This document shows positions 34,467-45,628 of a stretch of DNA of 64,000 bases, one piece after another. Position numbers and translations under genes: made by a program. This DNA comes from Zygnema cylindricum (lineage: Eukaryota > Streptophyta > Zygnematophyceae > Zygnematales > Zygnemataceae): NCBI GenBank assembly GCA_037447655.1, contig JBBHKE010002125.1, forward strand, positions 86,180 to 150,179. The letters are read 5' to 3'. Positions within the stretch are counted from its first letter, which is position 1, and every line of letters starts with the position of its first letter. The notes beneath the pieces were generated by a model. That model was not told the DNA's origin and made no database searches. It was given only the letters and a program-made list of their open reading frames with translations.

Positions 34467-35987
34467 ATGGGGAGGAAGAAGAAAAAAAATACTCCTTCCC
34501 CCATGTTGACTTTGGAGAGAGCAAGAGAGTTCAGTTTATCGGGTTCTCGATTTGAGGAGACCCGGAATACGGAGAGAAAATTTGAGGAAATGTTTGATAC
34601 ATTAATGAGATATGTAGATTCACGATTTCAAACTCAATCTAGTGAGAAAAGAGAATTTGCTACATTTCAGGCTGCTGATCCATTCAGTGGAGGAGCTAAT
34701 GAGAGTGAGTTAAAAGAGAGAATTAGGAAAGGTAAAGCAAAGATAGAGGAAGATTCAAATTTTGAAGAGGCATTAGATAATGAAGATGATTATAATATGT
34801 CGGGGAAATCCGTGGCCTTTAATGGCACCAATTATGCGGTTTGGAATAAATTTATTTCAAATCAACTTATTCTCAACAGGCTTTGGAGGATTGTCAATGG
34901 AGAGGAGAAGATGCCAACGAAGAGCAAGGCACGTGCTCAATGGAGGTTGAAGGATATTGCGGCAACGACCGGGTTGATGAAAAATTGCACTTCTTCCGTG
35001 CTTGATCATTTTCTCGCTCACGGCACGGCCCATGAGTGTTGGCAAGCACTTGAGGAGCAATATGAGAAAGGCGTTGAGAACAAGGGTCAATATGTTTATA
35101 CGGACTTTATGAATTTTAAAATCAAGTCAAATGGATTGATGGATGATGTCGTGAAGCGCTTCAATATCATACTCGAGCAATTACTCAACAATGGCCGAGT
35201 TATTTTGGATGCGGATAAATTATGCGTGTTTCTTAACGCTTTGTCGGAGAAGCTTTCGCATCTTAAAGCTATTTTACGAGCGAAGGCGGATAATACTTTC
35301 GGATTCACCGTTAATTTTATCAAAATGTCGGAGGGAACTCCATCGGTTTCTTCAAGTGGAGGAGGAGGAGCTCTCAACTCTACTACTCCCGAAACCCCAG
35401 ATCTTAACTATGCCGGTGGTAGAGGAGGTGGTAGAGGAGGTGGCCCGAGAGGTGGTGGTGGCGGCCGAGGCAACAAGAGGGAGCAAGGTCGTCCACCGAA
35501 AGTCCCTTCGGATCTTTCCAATGTGACATGCTACCGGTGTAACCAGCTTGGACATTCGTCTTCATCTTGTCCGGATAAGGATAAGCAATGTCATTTTTGC
35601 GGTAAGTGGGGGCATACGATCCCTCAATGTTATGCAAAGAGTGGAGATTCCGGAAGTGGAAGAGGAGGAAGAGGAGGTGATAGAGGCGCCCGAGGTGGCG
35701 GCCGAGGAGGATGCCGCGGTGGTGGTCGTGGTTACGGTAATGCAAATTACTTTGACTATGGTAATGAAACCGCTGATGATTTTCCGGTTTTTAACCTTAC
35801 CCTTGATTCGGTAAGTAGTGGAGGAAACTTGGAGAAAGAGTGGATCATTGATACGGGGGCATCTCACCATGTTTGCACGGATGCCGCCTTGTTTGATGAC
35901 ATGAGAGAACTTGCGGTTCCAAAGTTTATTACGGTTGCAAGCGGCCATGTCATTTCGGTTGGTACGGTTGGCACGGTTTCGGCTTGA
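34467..35987 (+). pseudogene. Copia A gag with two zinc knuckles and protease start (open over 506 codons, then truncated)
   Basis: Residues 110-300 form a UBN2-type Copia gag (FNGTNYAVWNKFISNQL, ECWQALEEQYEKG). A Gly/Arg-rich linker follows, then two CCHC knuckles (CYRCNQLGHSSSSC and CHFCGKWGHTIPQC), a second Gly/Arg-rich stretch, and the aspartic protease motif WIIDTGASHHVC near residue 470 with an intact D-T-G. A premature stop just after the protease start (GTVSA, 35987) and a frame change near 36000 break the polyprotein from the integrase. Confidence 0.9.
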
Positions 35988-36060
35988 TCTTCTTTCATTG
36001 GATAATGATGGGAAATAGAGATCGACGGAGTATCGTCTTCAAAATACTCTTTACATTCCG

Positions 36061-36897
36061 GACGGTTCGGTCAATTTGTTAAGCGTTCCACAAATCCAAA
36101 AGAGTGGTGGAAGCTTACTTGCGAGAGGTGATCAATCTATCGAGATTTGGAATGAGAAGGGGAATGTAATAGGAGAAGGAGTTGTAACGGATGCGAATCA
36201 TAGTCGGCTTATATGGAGGAGGCCGAAATCAAAAGTTCCCACCGAGGGAATTTCACATCAAATTTCGGAGTTGAAAGGTGATCTTACCTTATGGCATCAT
36301 CGAATGTGTCACACATCCGAGGTAAGTTTGAAGAAGATGATTCGTCATTCTTCGGTGAGGGGTTTGGACCTCGCATCCGGTGAGAAGGTGAACGGATGCG
36401 GAGGATGTAGCAAAGAACGTCAAATTCGGAAATCCCATCCGAATAAAGACATCAAGCATCGAGCTCAAAGTCCTTTGGAGGTTGTCCACATCGATCTTTG
36501 TGGACATATTACACCCGAGACAATTGGAGGTAACAAGTATACTTTGGTGATTGTTGATGACTTCTCTCGGAAGTCATGGAGGTACTTATTGAAAAAGAAA
36601 TCGGATGCATTTGAAAAATTTAAAGAATGGCATGTGATGGCCGAAAGGCAAATTGATAAGAAGCTTAAGTCCATTCGTTCGGACAATGGAGGGGAGTTTG
36701 TTGTTTTTGAGGGGTATTGTAAAGAGTGGGGGATAAGGCATCAATTCACGGCACCTTATTCTCCGGAGTCAAATGGAGTGCCCGAGAGGAAGAATCGTAC
36801 CTTACAAGAAATGGTCCGTGCGATGGTTCATAGCTCCGGACGAGAGATGTTTTTGTTGGGAGATGCGATTCTTACGGCGAATTATATTTGTAACTAA
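36061..36897 (+). pseudogene. Copia A gag-pre-integrase and integrase core
   Basis: The frame carries LWHHRMCHTSEVSLKKM with CGGC...(HHCC zinc region), then an rve integrase core with HIDLCG, RSDNGGEF and NGVPERKNRT, which supply all three D-D-E residues. It stops at 36897 (NYICN then TAA). The next frame (36970-37203) continues the integrase C-terminal region with WGCHATIYVES and PRCWPGIFVGYS. Confidence 0.9.
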
Positions 36898-37204
36898 AGA
36901 CTCACTTCGGTTTCCGGAAGTAAAACATCGGAGGAGTTATGGAATGGAAGAAAGCCCACGGTTCATCATTTGAGAATTTGGGGATGTCATGCTACAATTT
37001 ATGTGGAATCAATTAAGAGGAAAGGGAAATTTGCACCAAGGTGTTGGCCGGGAATTTTTGTTGGTTATAGTGCGAAGGGGAATTTGTACCGAGTGTATGA
37101 TCCGGCTCGTCACACCGTGGAGGAATCTCGGAATGTGGATTTTCATGAGGATCTCAAATCAGCCATGAATTCCGTTGGGAAATTTAAAGAGAATTTGGAT
37201 TAAA

Positions 37205-37471
37205 GAGATGTTACGTGAGTTAAGCATTCCTATTGGTTGTATGACGATTTATTTTGACAGCATGAGTTCTATGGCGTTGGCTAAAAATCCTGTGTTTGAT
37301 AAGAGGACGAAACATATCAGGATCCAATGGCATTTTGTAAGAGATTTGGTTACGGCGAACGAGATTGTATTTTCGTACGTACCAACAAAAGAGGAGGCTG
37401 CTGATTTGTTGACAAAGGCTGCCACACATGATGTGTTTGAGAGGGGGCGACCAAATCTTGGATTATTTTGA
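37205..37471 (+). pseudogene. Copia A RNase H C-terminal remnant
   Basis: The motifs IYFDSMSSMALAKNPVFDKR, TKHIRIQWHFVRD and VPTKEEAADLLTKA are the conserved end of Copia RNase H. They follow integrase directly, so the reverse transcriptase and the first part of RNase H are missing. Confidence 0.88.
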
Positions 37472-39067
37472 AGAGTTTGGCGATTTTCACAATAAGATGG
37501 GGATTGTTGGGATATTGTCGTTTCGCGTTATTTCCGCGAAGCGTGATACCAACATTTAATTGTTGACATGAAGTACCACGTCATCATACGAAACATACGA
37601 TGTAAGTTTCGTGGAACTATTATTGAAGCGTCCGCAAACGAAACATACTATTTCGTTTCGCGTGACTTTTGTCTTCATGTACAGGTGTTTCAATTTGCGT
37701 GCAGGTGTGTTCGTGAAGCCACACGTGTTTAAGTCAACGTTTGGAGTTTGTCGTTTCGAAGGAAGAAGCGTGTGCGCCTTCCTTGGTGGAACTTTCATTT
37801 GAAAGGTGCACAGTCAGCTAGGGACAGACTTCGTCGCTATGCTAAGTTATGCTTGTCTTATCTTGTTGTCTCTTAGTGCAGAGTAGCGAGTATTTAGGCA
37901 GCAATGTACATGTGCAGAGTATTCGATTATTGAATCTCATATGATTGAATCATAGAGGATTAATCTTGGAGTAAGAGATTATTTAAAGAGAAGAGAGAAG
38001 AGATAGAAGAGAGAAGAGAGATGTTGTAAATAGTCTTCGGCCAAGAACACTTATAATTCTTTTTGGCTGAAAATTCTTCTTGTTTTTTATGAGCTTCCGA
38101 TGTGTAATGATTTATGTTTTGTGAATTATTTTAAGTGAAACTCTTTTGCTTAAGATCCTACAGAGTGAAGAGAGAGCCAAAGAGTCACCATGGCTACCGC
38201 CATATTTAGAAAGAAACAGACACATAGGCAAACAGATTGATAGATTGCCAAAATGTTCCCTGAACGAGGATTTAAACCTAGGCCTACATATAATTACATA
38301 CCGTACGCCTTAAACCATTGAGGTGTTAACAAAACGATACACGTATTCAGTTTTCTATGTATTTAAAGTGTTACGCAAAACGTCACTTTCATTAAAACAT
38401 ACCAAAATTGACAAAACGACATCTATAATCAAACGACGCTCGGGGACGCGAATCTAACTGTGTGAAATACATTATCGGACGGACGTCGTCCCCCCCGCCA
38501 AACCCGAATGAATATTTGGCGGCTTTCAAACATAGCGGCGCGCTGTGCCACGTAGCGCCACATCATTAGACGCCGGAAAGGATGGGAGGAGGAACGATGG
38601 CTCCCATGTTGACAAGTGTCAACCAGAAGGCCATGTTGTACAATGGCCGTACAAGAAGTACAATCGGCCACTGTACCTTCTTATACTATACACCCTTTTG
38701 ATTGGCGGAGGGTAAACTAGTAAGTAGTTCTGAGTAGGAAATAAGGGACTTAGCCTGTTTGAGGCGCCTCCTCTCTCCAGGTGACCTTTTCTATTTATAT
38801 GCCATCTTTGTCCAGCCATAACTTATTGCTTAGGGGAGCAAATTCAGTGAATTGAGGAGTCTTTTCCTCACAGGGGTGAGGGTGGTCAGATATTTGTGTG
38901 CTTGGGCGGCACTAATTAAGTGGGAAAGTGAAAAGGGTCAAATATTATCCTAGAGGCTTTACATAGGCTGCTTTTTCTGTGGGTTAATGGAGACCACAGA
39001 ATTTAAGGTTATAGGCCCACCCTCTAGGGTGCCCATATTTCATAAATAAAACTTTTTTTATTGGGAA

Positions 39068-40145
39068 ATGATGATACAGGGAGAACTTTTTGAGAAGCAC
39101 CTATGGGGCATAGTGTCCGGGCAAATTCGATGCCCACCTACACCTGGGTTTGGAGGAACACGTTTTTCTGGCACCTCCGTCACAACAGCAGTTAACACAT
39201 CAGCCACCATCACGAACGATGACAAGGAAGGGGAGGAAATAATCATGGAAGGAGAAAAGGGAGGACTTGCTTCTTGTGGGACTCCAGTGTCAAGAACGAT
39301 ACCGGCAGCAACACCACCATCAATGGTGACAGGGAGTCAGAGAAAACAGGTAGAATATGAAAATTGGAACTATAAGGACAAGGTGGCTACGCTCTTAATT
39401 CTCAAAAGTGTAGTGAAAGGTATTGCCATATCTCTAATAAACAAATATAAAAGTGGGTCATTGTATCAGCAACAGATGGCAAAAAATAAGATTTCAACTT
39501 ACACTTACAAGGGAGGAAGTATGAATGATTCTTGGAATGACTTAGTAGCATTATTTGGAGAACTACAAAGCGCAAGTTACTCATGGTCTGAGAGACAAAG
39601 AGTGAACACATTAATGATGAAACTACCTAAAGAGTATGAGAATATCATTAATCGGTTGCAGGATCTAGGTGATAGCAATAGGAATTGGGATGATACAGTG
39701 GGGATGATTTTAGTGAAAGAGAGAACCATAGAACTTAGGAGAGGAAGTCTAAGTGTTCAAGCATTGGTTGAAGGATCTGATTGGCAAAAACGTGATGAGG
39801 AAAAGGGAAAGGATCCCTATCGAAACTTTGGAGGAAAAAGACAAGGAGGTGGTAAGTTTGATCGACAGGGGAGAGGAGCTCCTCGAGGTTGATTATGTCA
39901 CTTCTGCAACAAACCAGGACATTATATAGCAGATTGTGTCAAGCTTGCTGATCTCTGCTTGAAAGATGGACAAGGTTCCTCAAAAGATGAAGGAAATAAA
40001 AAAGCTTTTCTAACTCAAGTTCATGACGAGGAAGAAGATGACGTAACCGAAGTGGAATAGGAGCTTGGGAAGCTTCTTTTTAAACCAAAAATCACTGAGA
40101 AGCATGCAGACATTCTACGGAGACAAAAATGTGCTTTCACAGGTA
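39068..40145 (+). pseudogene. Copia B1 gag
   Basis: The open frame 39068-39892 contains the Copia gag pattern (YKSGSLYQQQMAKNKIS, LMMKLPKEYENIINRLQDL, RTIELRRGSL). A TGA at 39892 falls just before the zinc knuckle CHFCNKPGHYIADC, which is intact in sequence. An acidic stretch follows, and the frame is cut by the solo LTR at 40151. B2 carries the same gag at about 60-70 percent similarity by eye. Confidence 0.82.
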
Positions 40146-40150
40146 AGAGG

Positions 40151-41217
40151 TGTAACTTTGAAACCTCCATAGGACCTCAGAGTAAGCAGCTCACACGAAG
40201 CCTCTAGGATAACCCTAACCCCTTTGTCTCTCAACACGGATAACCGCCACCCTGGCAAACAAAAACTCTGACCACCTTCACCCCTCTGAAGGCAAGACTT
40301 CGCTGAGTCTATAGCAAAAAGAATCTATGAATTTTCTCCCCTGAGCAGTAAGTTATTGAGGGTCAAAGTTGACCTTTTGTACAGCAACTCTCTAGGAGAG
40401 AGGGTCCTATCTACTAATATTTCTAAGTCCTATCTCTCTCACAGACACTATCTACTGATGTACGGAGCCAATCATATTGCACTTCCGTTCACAAAAGTAC
40501 AGCTGCCGGTGTACTTTATGTACGGACATTGTATGACATGGCCTAAAAGTCGACACATGTCATATCTGGATTCGGTGCCGTAATCCCCGAAGATACCGCG
40601 ATCCAATGTAATTTACCACGTGTCATCCGATTAGGCGATGACCATAAACCGCCGAGAATCTCTTCCGCGATCTCGGCTTTCTTCCCGGCCGTCCGATTGA
40701 ATGCAGATTTCAATCGGAGCCGTCATAAATACATGCGCGGTATTTGTTTCGTTTAAGAAACAAATGCGCGGTACTCGTTTTGTATACATACCGTAATCTG
40801 TACTTTTACATTTCTGGATCTATGTATCCCGTAAACAGTTTCAGTTAAATGAATTATCCTACGTGGAAATGTTTAAATCAATATTAAACCGTATAGTATG
40901 TAACACTACTTCTAGACTTAACGGATAAGGCTAACGGTTATCGACTGCTTTCACTCCGGCAACTACCAGGATCAATTCCTGGGTGCAACATATGTCTTTT
41001 TAGTGAATCAACCCCTAATGGTAAATAAACTAATATATTTTCCCGTAAACCTCTGGATAGCCTAGGTAGCCATGGCTCTAGCTTCCTCTCAAATTTCTCA
41101 GTGATTGCGACAAGTGTGAGGGTTGGAGAGAGAAGTTAGAGATAGACTGCCTCGGCTTCTTTCTATATTTCTATTTAGACCTAGAAAATACTTAAAAACA
41201 GACCATCAATTTCTACA
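40151..41217 (-). mobile_element. Solo LTR, family B type (1067 bp), target duplication AGAGG, inserted in B1
   Basis: On the minus strand it starts TGTAGAAATTGATGG at 41217 and ends ...TTTCAAAGTTACA at 40151. AGAGG flanks it at 40146-40150 and 41218-41222. Its length matches the B2 LTR (45666-46731, 1066 bp). It also carries a T-arm-like hairpin (40966-40982). Confidence 0.93.
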
Positions 41218-41222
41218 AGAGG

Positions 41223-41696
41223 GATCCACCTGAGGATAGGTGGATCATAGACTCAAGGGCCTCAATGCATATGTGCAAAGATAAGAGGTGGTTTACTAAT
41301 TTAAGAAAAAATCGAACAGTTGAGATAGAGTATGGAGATGGTAGAGTAGAAACCACAAGTCATGTTGGATCGATTGATTTAAAAGTTCTAGTTGATGGAA
41401 AGGCTTCAATTGTAACACTCTTAGATGTTATTTACATTCCACAGCTTAGCAAGAATCTAGTCTCTACAGTTGTTCTAGATAAAAAAGAGTTTGAAGAGGA
41501 ATTAAGAGAGGAATCTTCACAGCTAGCTTTGATAATGAGGTTTATTTCATTGTTGAAAAGGGTTTTCAAAGAATGTTCATAATTGTACTTTGCAATAAAA
41601 ATGGTATTCTCTACTTGTGTGGAAGTGATATGATGCTTTGGCACAAGAGGTTGGGGCATGTGAATCTAGATAGATTAAAGAAAATGAAGAAAAAAT
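41223..41696 (+). pseudogene. Copia B1 protease and gag-pre-integrase fragment
   Basis: It resumes B1 after the solo LTR. WIIDSRASMHMC has Arg where the protease needs Gly in D-S-G, so the active site is lost. VEIEYGDGRVE and LDVIYIPQLSKNLVST follow, and after a shift LWHKRLGH-like sequence (MLWHKRLGHVNLDRLKKM) ends in a stop at 41697. Confidence 0.8.
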
Positions 41697-41701
41697 GAAT
41701 C

Positions 41702-41992
41702 ATGGATAAAAATATTTGTACGAAAGATATAGATCTTATGAGGAACTTAGTGGGGACTAGTGGTTTTTGGGAATATTTGGGGGTGGATGGATTTGACATC
41801 ACTACTTGGTGTGACGAAGATGTGCTTGTAAAAGGGTTAGCATCTAGGTGTATGTTGCAGATTGGAAATGGGGCTGGCTGTTTGGATCGCAAGAGGGAAA
41901 TCGGTTTGTGTGTGGATGAAAGAGTGATGAAGTGGATAAAATCTTTGCTTGAATTTAAGAAAAATGGGAAATGTTTACTTCGGCTCATTTAA
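41702..41992 (+). CDS. Unrecognised 96-residue ORF inside Copia B1
   Basis: The frame starts MDKNICTKDIDLM and ends KKNGKCLLRLI with TAA. It occupies the place where integrase should follow the HKRLGH motif, and resembles no Copia domain known to me. It is rich in charged residues, Gly and Cys, with no signal peptide or membrane segment. It may be captured host DNA or a chance frame; codon evidence is not available by eye. Confidence 0.3.
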   Translation: MDKNICTKDIDLMRNLVGTSGFWEYLGVDGFDITTWCDEDVLVKGLASRCMLQIGNGAGCLDRKREIGLCVDERVMKWIKSLLEFKKNGKCLLRLI

Positions 41993-43313
41993 TCGACCTT
42001 ACTAAATATGAGGGTGTAGTCTTAAAGTTTTATGAAAGGAAAAGGAAAAGAAAAAGGAAAAGGGGAAGGGAATGTTTATTTATTTGTTTGTAAAGAGTTG
42101 AAAGGAAATAGACTAGAAAATAAGGGGAGTGTTGATATTTGAGTATTTTCTAGGTCTTTATTTAGGATAGGAAAAAGAACAGAGGCAGTCTGCCTCAGAC
42201 TCACTTCTCTAAGCCCCCACACTTGTTGTAGTCACTGAAGGCTGGAGAAGGAGCTAGAGCCATGGCTGCCTAAGCTCACTAGAGAAGACACGGGGTGAAT
42301 TAGGTAGGTTTACCAAAAGGTACTCGACGGACCCAGGAATTGATCTTGATACCTACCGTCTGTCAAGCTACCATTAGCCGTTAGCCTTATCCGTTTAGTC
42401 TAAAGCTAGTGCTAAGGTACAATGGGTTTGATACGTATGTAAACATTTACACGTATGTTTTTCTATTTAACGAGATTACGGTTTATAGGGCATAGAAACA
42501 GTTCTACTATTAGTACCGGACGAAACAAATAGTACGAACATTTGTTTCGATGGTCCGTATTAAATACCGATATAAATTGGACGGCCATGGTTAGCGCCGG
42601 CTTCGCGGAAAGGACAATTTGGCGGTTTGCGGACTCCGCCACTCTCGATAACACGTGGCAACATCATACGGGTTTACAGAATCTCCGGAACGGAAAACAA
42701 CAAATCCGAATGTGACAATTGTCGCATTATGGCGACGTCGTACACTGTCCGTACAGAAAGTACTCCGGCATCTGTAATTTATTGTACGGTAGAGTCCTGT
42801 GAATGGTCAGTACCTCAGTACTAAGGGGTTTAGAGGGGGGTTTAGGACTTAGAATATTTTGGGTAGTTAGCCGCTTCTTCAGAGAGCACCTTGTATAAAT
42901 GGCAAACTTTGACCAGCCATAACAATCAACTCAGTTGACCAAATTCAGTGATTCTTTTTGCTGTGGACTCACGGGAGTCCAAGCTACACAGGAGTGTAGT
43001 CGGTCAGAGTTTTTGCCTGCCATGGTGGCTGCATTTCTAAGGGAAAGTCAAAGTGGGGAATGTTATCCTAAACTCATATTCTAACTTTGCATTCTGTAGT
43101 GAAATTGAGCACACAGAAAGTCTTATTTCACAAGGGTGAAGCTCTAATGGGGTTCTGATTGTCAAGGGGTCAATCATTTGCGTTTATATAAACTTGGGGT
43201 CGGCACTATCTAGATTAGCTTCTTTGGATTTGCGAATTATGTGTGGCAAGGAGCCCATAGAGTTTCATACTGCTGGTTCTCCTCTTGGAACGGTGGTTGT
43301 AGAACAACATGTT

Positions 43314-43938
43314 ATGGGCCTTTCGTCAAGAATTCTTATCTTCAATGGCCAAAATTATGCGCATTGGGCAGCGATGGTTGAATCGTCGTTTCAAACTGCT
43401 GATTTATTGGGGGTGTTGGATGGCTCCTTTGATGAGACAGATCCAAGTTGGGCTAAGAAAAACTCCTTGGCTCGGAACAATCTGATTCTTTGATTCTCGG
43501 AAAATTTGGTTGTCTCGGTTGAAAATGAAAAAGGCCAGAGAGATCTGGACTTCACTGAAATCTGTTTTTGAGAAATCAAACGTCCAAGAGGAGCTCCTAG
43601 TGGTTGGACAAATTTGGGATTACAAATACTCCGGGGGGAATATGGTCGAATATTGCGAGAATTTTCGTGCGCTCGTTGATGCACACTCGTCTGCTGTTGT
43701 TGGTGGTGTTGGTGGTTCTTTTCCGGAGTGTCAGCAAGCAACTTTACTTGTCAGAGGTCTCCCAAGTACTATGAAAGGAGTGTCTGTTCAGCTGAAAAAT
43801 CATGACAAGGCTAACTGGTCATTTCAGATAGCATACAATCTTATACTACAAGAGGAATCTACAACTAAAATACTTAATGGTGAAAGACAGGTTGATGCCT
43901 TGAGCACAGAATTTGAGAAAAGAGCACAGCTAAATTAG
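43314..43938 (+). pseudogene. Copia C gag
   Basis: MGLSSRILIFNGQNYAHWAA begins a UBN2-type gag. A stop at 43493 and a shift separate it from the second half (43510-43938), which reads KKAREIWTSLKSVFEKSNV, LVVGQIWDYKYSGGNMVEY and LLVRGLPSTMKGV. A zinc-knuckle remnant (TCFSCSKKGHGYTCTVQN region) lies near 44036-44090. Confidence 0.85.
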
Positions 43939-44209
43939 AAGAGAAATTAGTTTAATCAGGACAGAAATTTGCTTTACCAGAATCAGAATCAGTTTAATCA
44001 GTTCAATAACAGGCCACATAGGCAGTCTTCTACTACATGTTTTTCTTGTTCTAAAAAGGGACATGGATATACATGTACTGTGCAAAATTGAAAAAGGCAA
44101 ATGAAACAGTGTTATACAGGCCAAGCTGGAAGTAGAGTCAATATCATAAGTGCTTTGCTAGCAATCCATCACGTGGAAATTCTATTTTCTTCGCTTTCGC
44201 ACCTGACGA

Positions 44210-45628
44210 GGATGAGTCGTTGAGCTTCGCAGACCAAGAGGAAGCCGAGTTATTTGCTATGGCAGCAGCAATGGAGGGTTCAAAGGATGCAGGCTGGATC
44301 ATGGACACCAGAGCATCGTCCCACATGTGCTGGAACAAGGTCATTTTTCAAACCTCAAACCGACTCCTCCAAAGAATATCTACTATGCATGCGACATTAG
44401 TGTTTAGATTTTAGCTCTTGGTGATGTATCTTTGATGGTAGATGTGGGGGGGAAACATGTCGAGAGGACTCTCCACAATGTGTTGTATGTACCAGATTTT
44501 AATAAGAATCTTTTTTTTACATCCTTGGTGGAAAGCAAGGGCTTTGAAGTAATCCTTAAAGGTGGCAGACAGGTTGTTAGCAAGCTAGGCAAAGTTGCAG
44601 TAACAAATACTAGAGATGTAAGCAAGATGAATCGGATAGACATGGCTGAATGTAAAGAAAATGATGTTTCATCTGAAAATGAGTTATGGCATAAAAGATT
44701 AGGTCATTAATTGTGACAGTCTGAACAAAATGAAGAAAATGGTGAATGCAAGAAAGGTTTATGGTGTTTCTCTTACATCTAAGCCTCTCAAAACATGCGA
44801 TGGATAATCACTAGGCAAGATCCACAGATTACCATTTCCCCAAGAATCTGAACACAGATCAGAAAATGTTATGCAGCTCGTTCACTCAGATGTTCTTGAT
44901 CCTTCCCAAGTGGCATCGGCGGGAGGTGTCCACTATATAGTCAAGTTCACAGATGACTATTCTAGGTACACCAAAGTCTACTTTATGCAGCACAAGAGTG
45001 ATTTGCTGACACACTTCAAACACTATAAAACATGGGCAGAAAATCTTCATGGAGTTCCGATATTGGCGTTGAGATCGGACAACGGAGGAGAATATACTTC
45101 AAATGAATTCGAACAGTTTCTCCTCCAAGAAGGTACTAGTCACAATCTGACAGTTCCATATACGCCAAAACAAAATGGTGTTTCTGGGAGGTTAAATAAA
45201 ACAGTGACAAAAGTGCTAGGTCCATGCTTGCAGATAAAAGTCTAGATCTGAAATTCTGGGCCGAGGCACTTAACTGTGCAGTTTACATTAAAAATAGAAT
45301 AACATCTAGATTTGTTAGCACTACACCTTATGAGTTGTTGACAAGGATGAAACCTGATGTTAGTCACTTTAAAGTATTTGGTAGCAAGTGTTTTATTTTA
45401 GATACGTCACAGGGTAGATGGAAAATGGAAGCACAGGGCTTACCAAGATTTTTTATGGGGTATGATGAGTATGCAAAAGGTTATAGAGTCGTTGTATTAG
45501 AGAAAAAGAAAGTAGTTGTTTCCAAGAGTATGCAAATTAAAGATGAAAAGGATTCAGTTGATATGTTTAAGACAGACACACCGACAACAGCAACACCTCA
45601 AGAGTACGTAACTTGCCATCATACATAA
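44210..45628 (+). pseudogene. Copia C protease, gag-pre-integrase and integrase
   Basis: The protease motif reads WIMDTRASSHMC (D-T-R instead of D-T-G). LWHKRLGH lies near 44690-44708. The integrase has HSDVLDP and RSDNGGEY, but the third catalytic position reads NGVSGRLNKT, with Gly replacing the Glu of the usual NGVAERLNRT. It ends after FKVFGSKCF and FMGYDEYAKGYRV at 45628. Several stops confirm decay. Confidence 0.87.

Larger units (their letters stand above)
33767..38162 (+). mobile_element. Copia-type LTR retrotransposon A, complete at both ends but lacking most of the reverse transcriptase
   Basis: Left LTR 33767-34424 and right LTR 37505-38162 are both 658 bp, start TGTTGGGATATTG and end in TACA; they differ at some tens of positions by eye. 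A primer site TGGTATCGGAGC follows at 34427, complementary to initiator Met tRNA as in many plant Copia elements. A polypurine stretch AAGATGGGGAT precedes the right LTR. The order gag-protease-integrase identifies Copia. Between integrase (ending about 37200) and the RNase H tail (from about 37205) nearly the whole reverse transcriptase is absent, so the copy cannot be autonomous. Confidence 0.95.
38163..42129 (+). mobile_element. Copia element B1: 5' LTR remnant, gag, interrupted protease region, unknown ORF, polypurine tract
   Basis: An LTR-like block runs to about 39005 and ends before GGTTATAGGCCCACC, a motif also placed directly after the B2 LTR (GGTTATGGGCCCACC) and so a candidate primer site. 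Copia gag and protease regions follow, interrupted at 40151-41217 by a solo LTR. Integrase, reverse transcriptase and RNase H are absent. An unrelated frame at 41702-41992 precedes a purine-rich stretch (GGAAAAGGAAAAG...) and AAGGGGAG at 42123-42129, next to the LTR at 42130. Confidence 0.75.

Noticed and set aside
38270-38335. tRNA gene on the minus strand (GGTTTAAATCC B-box-like)
   Set aside because: A cloverleaf cannot be formed. The block is better explained as LTR DNA with the tRNA-like module.
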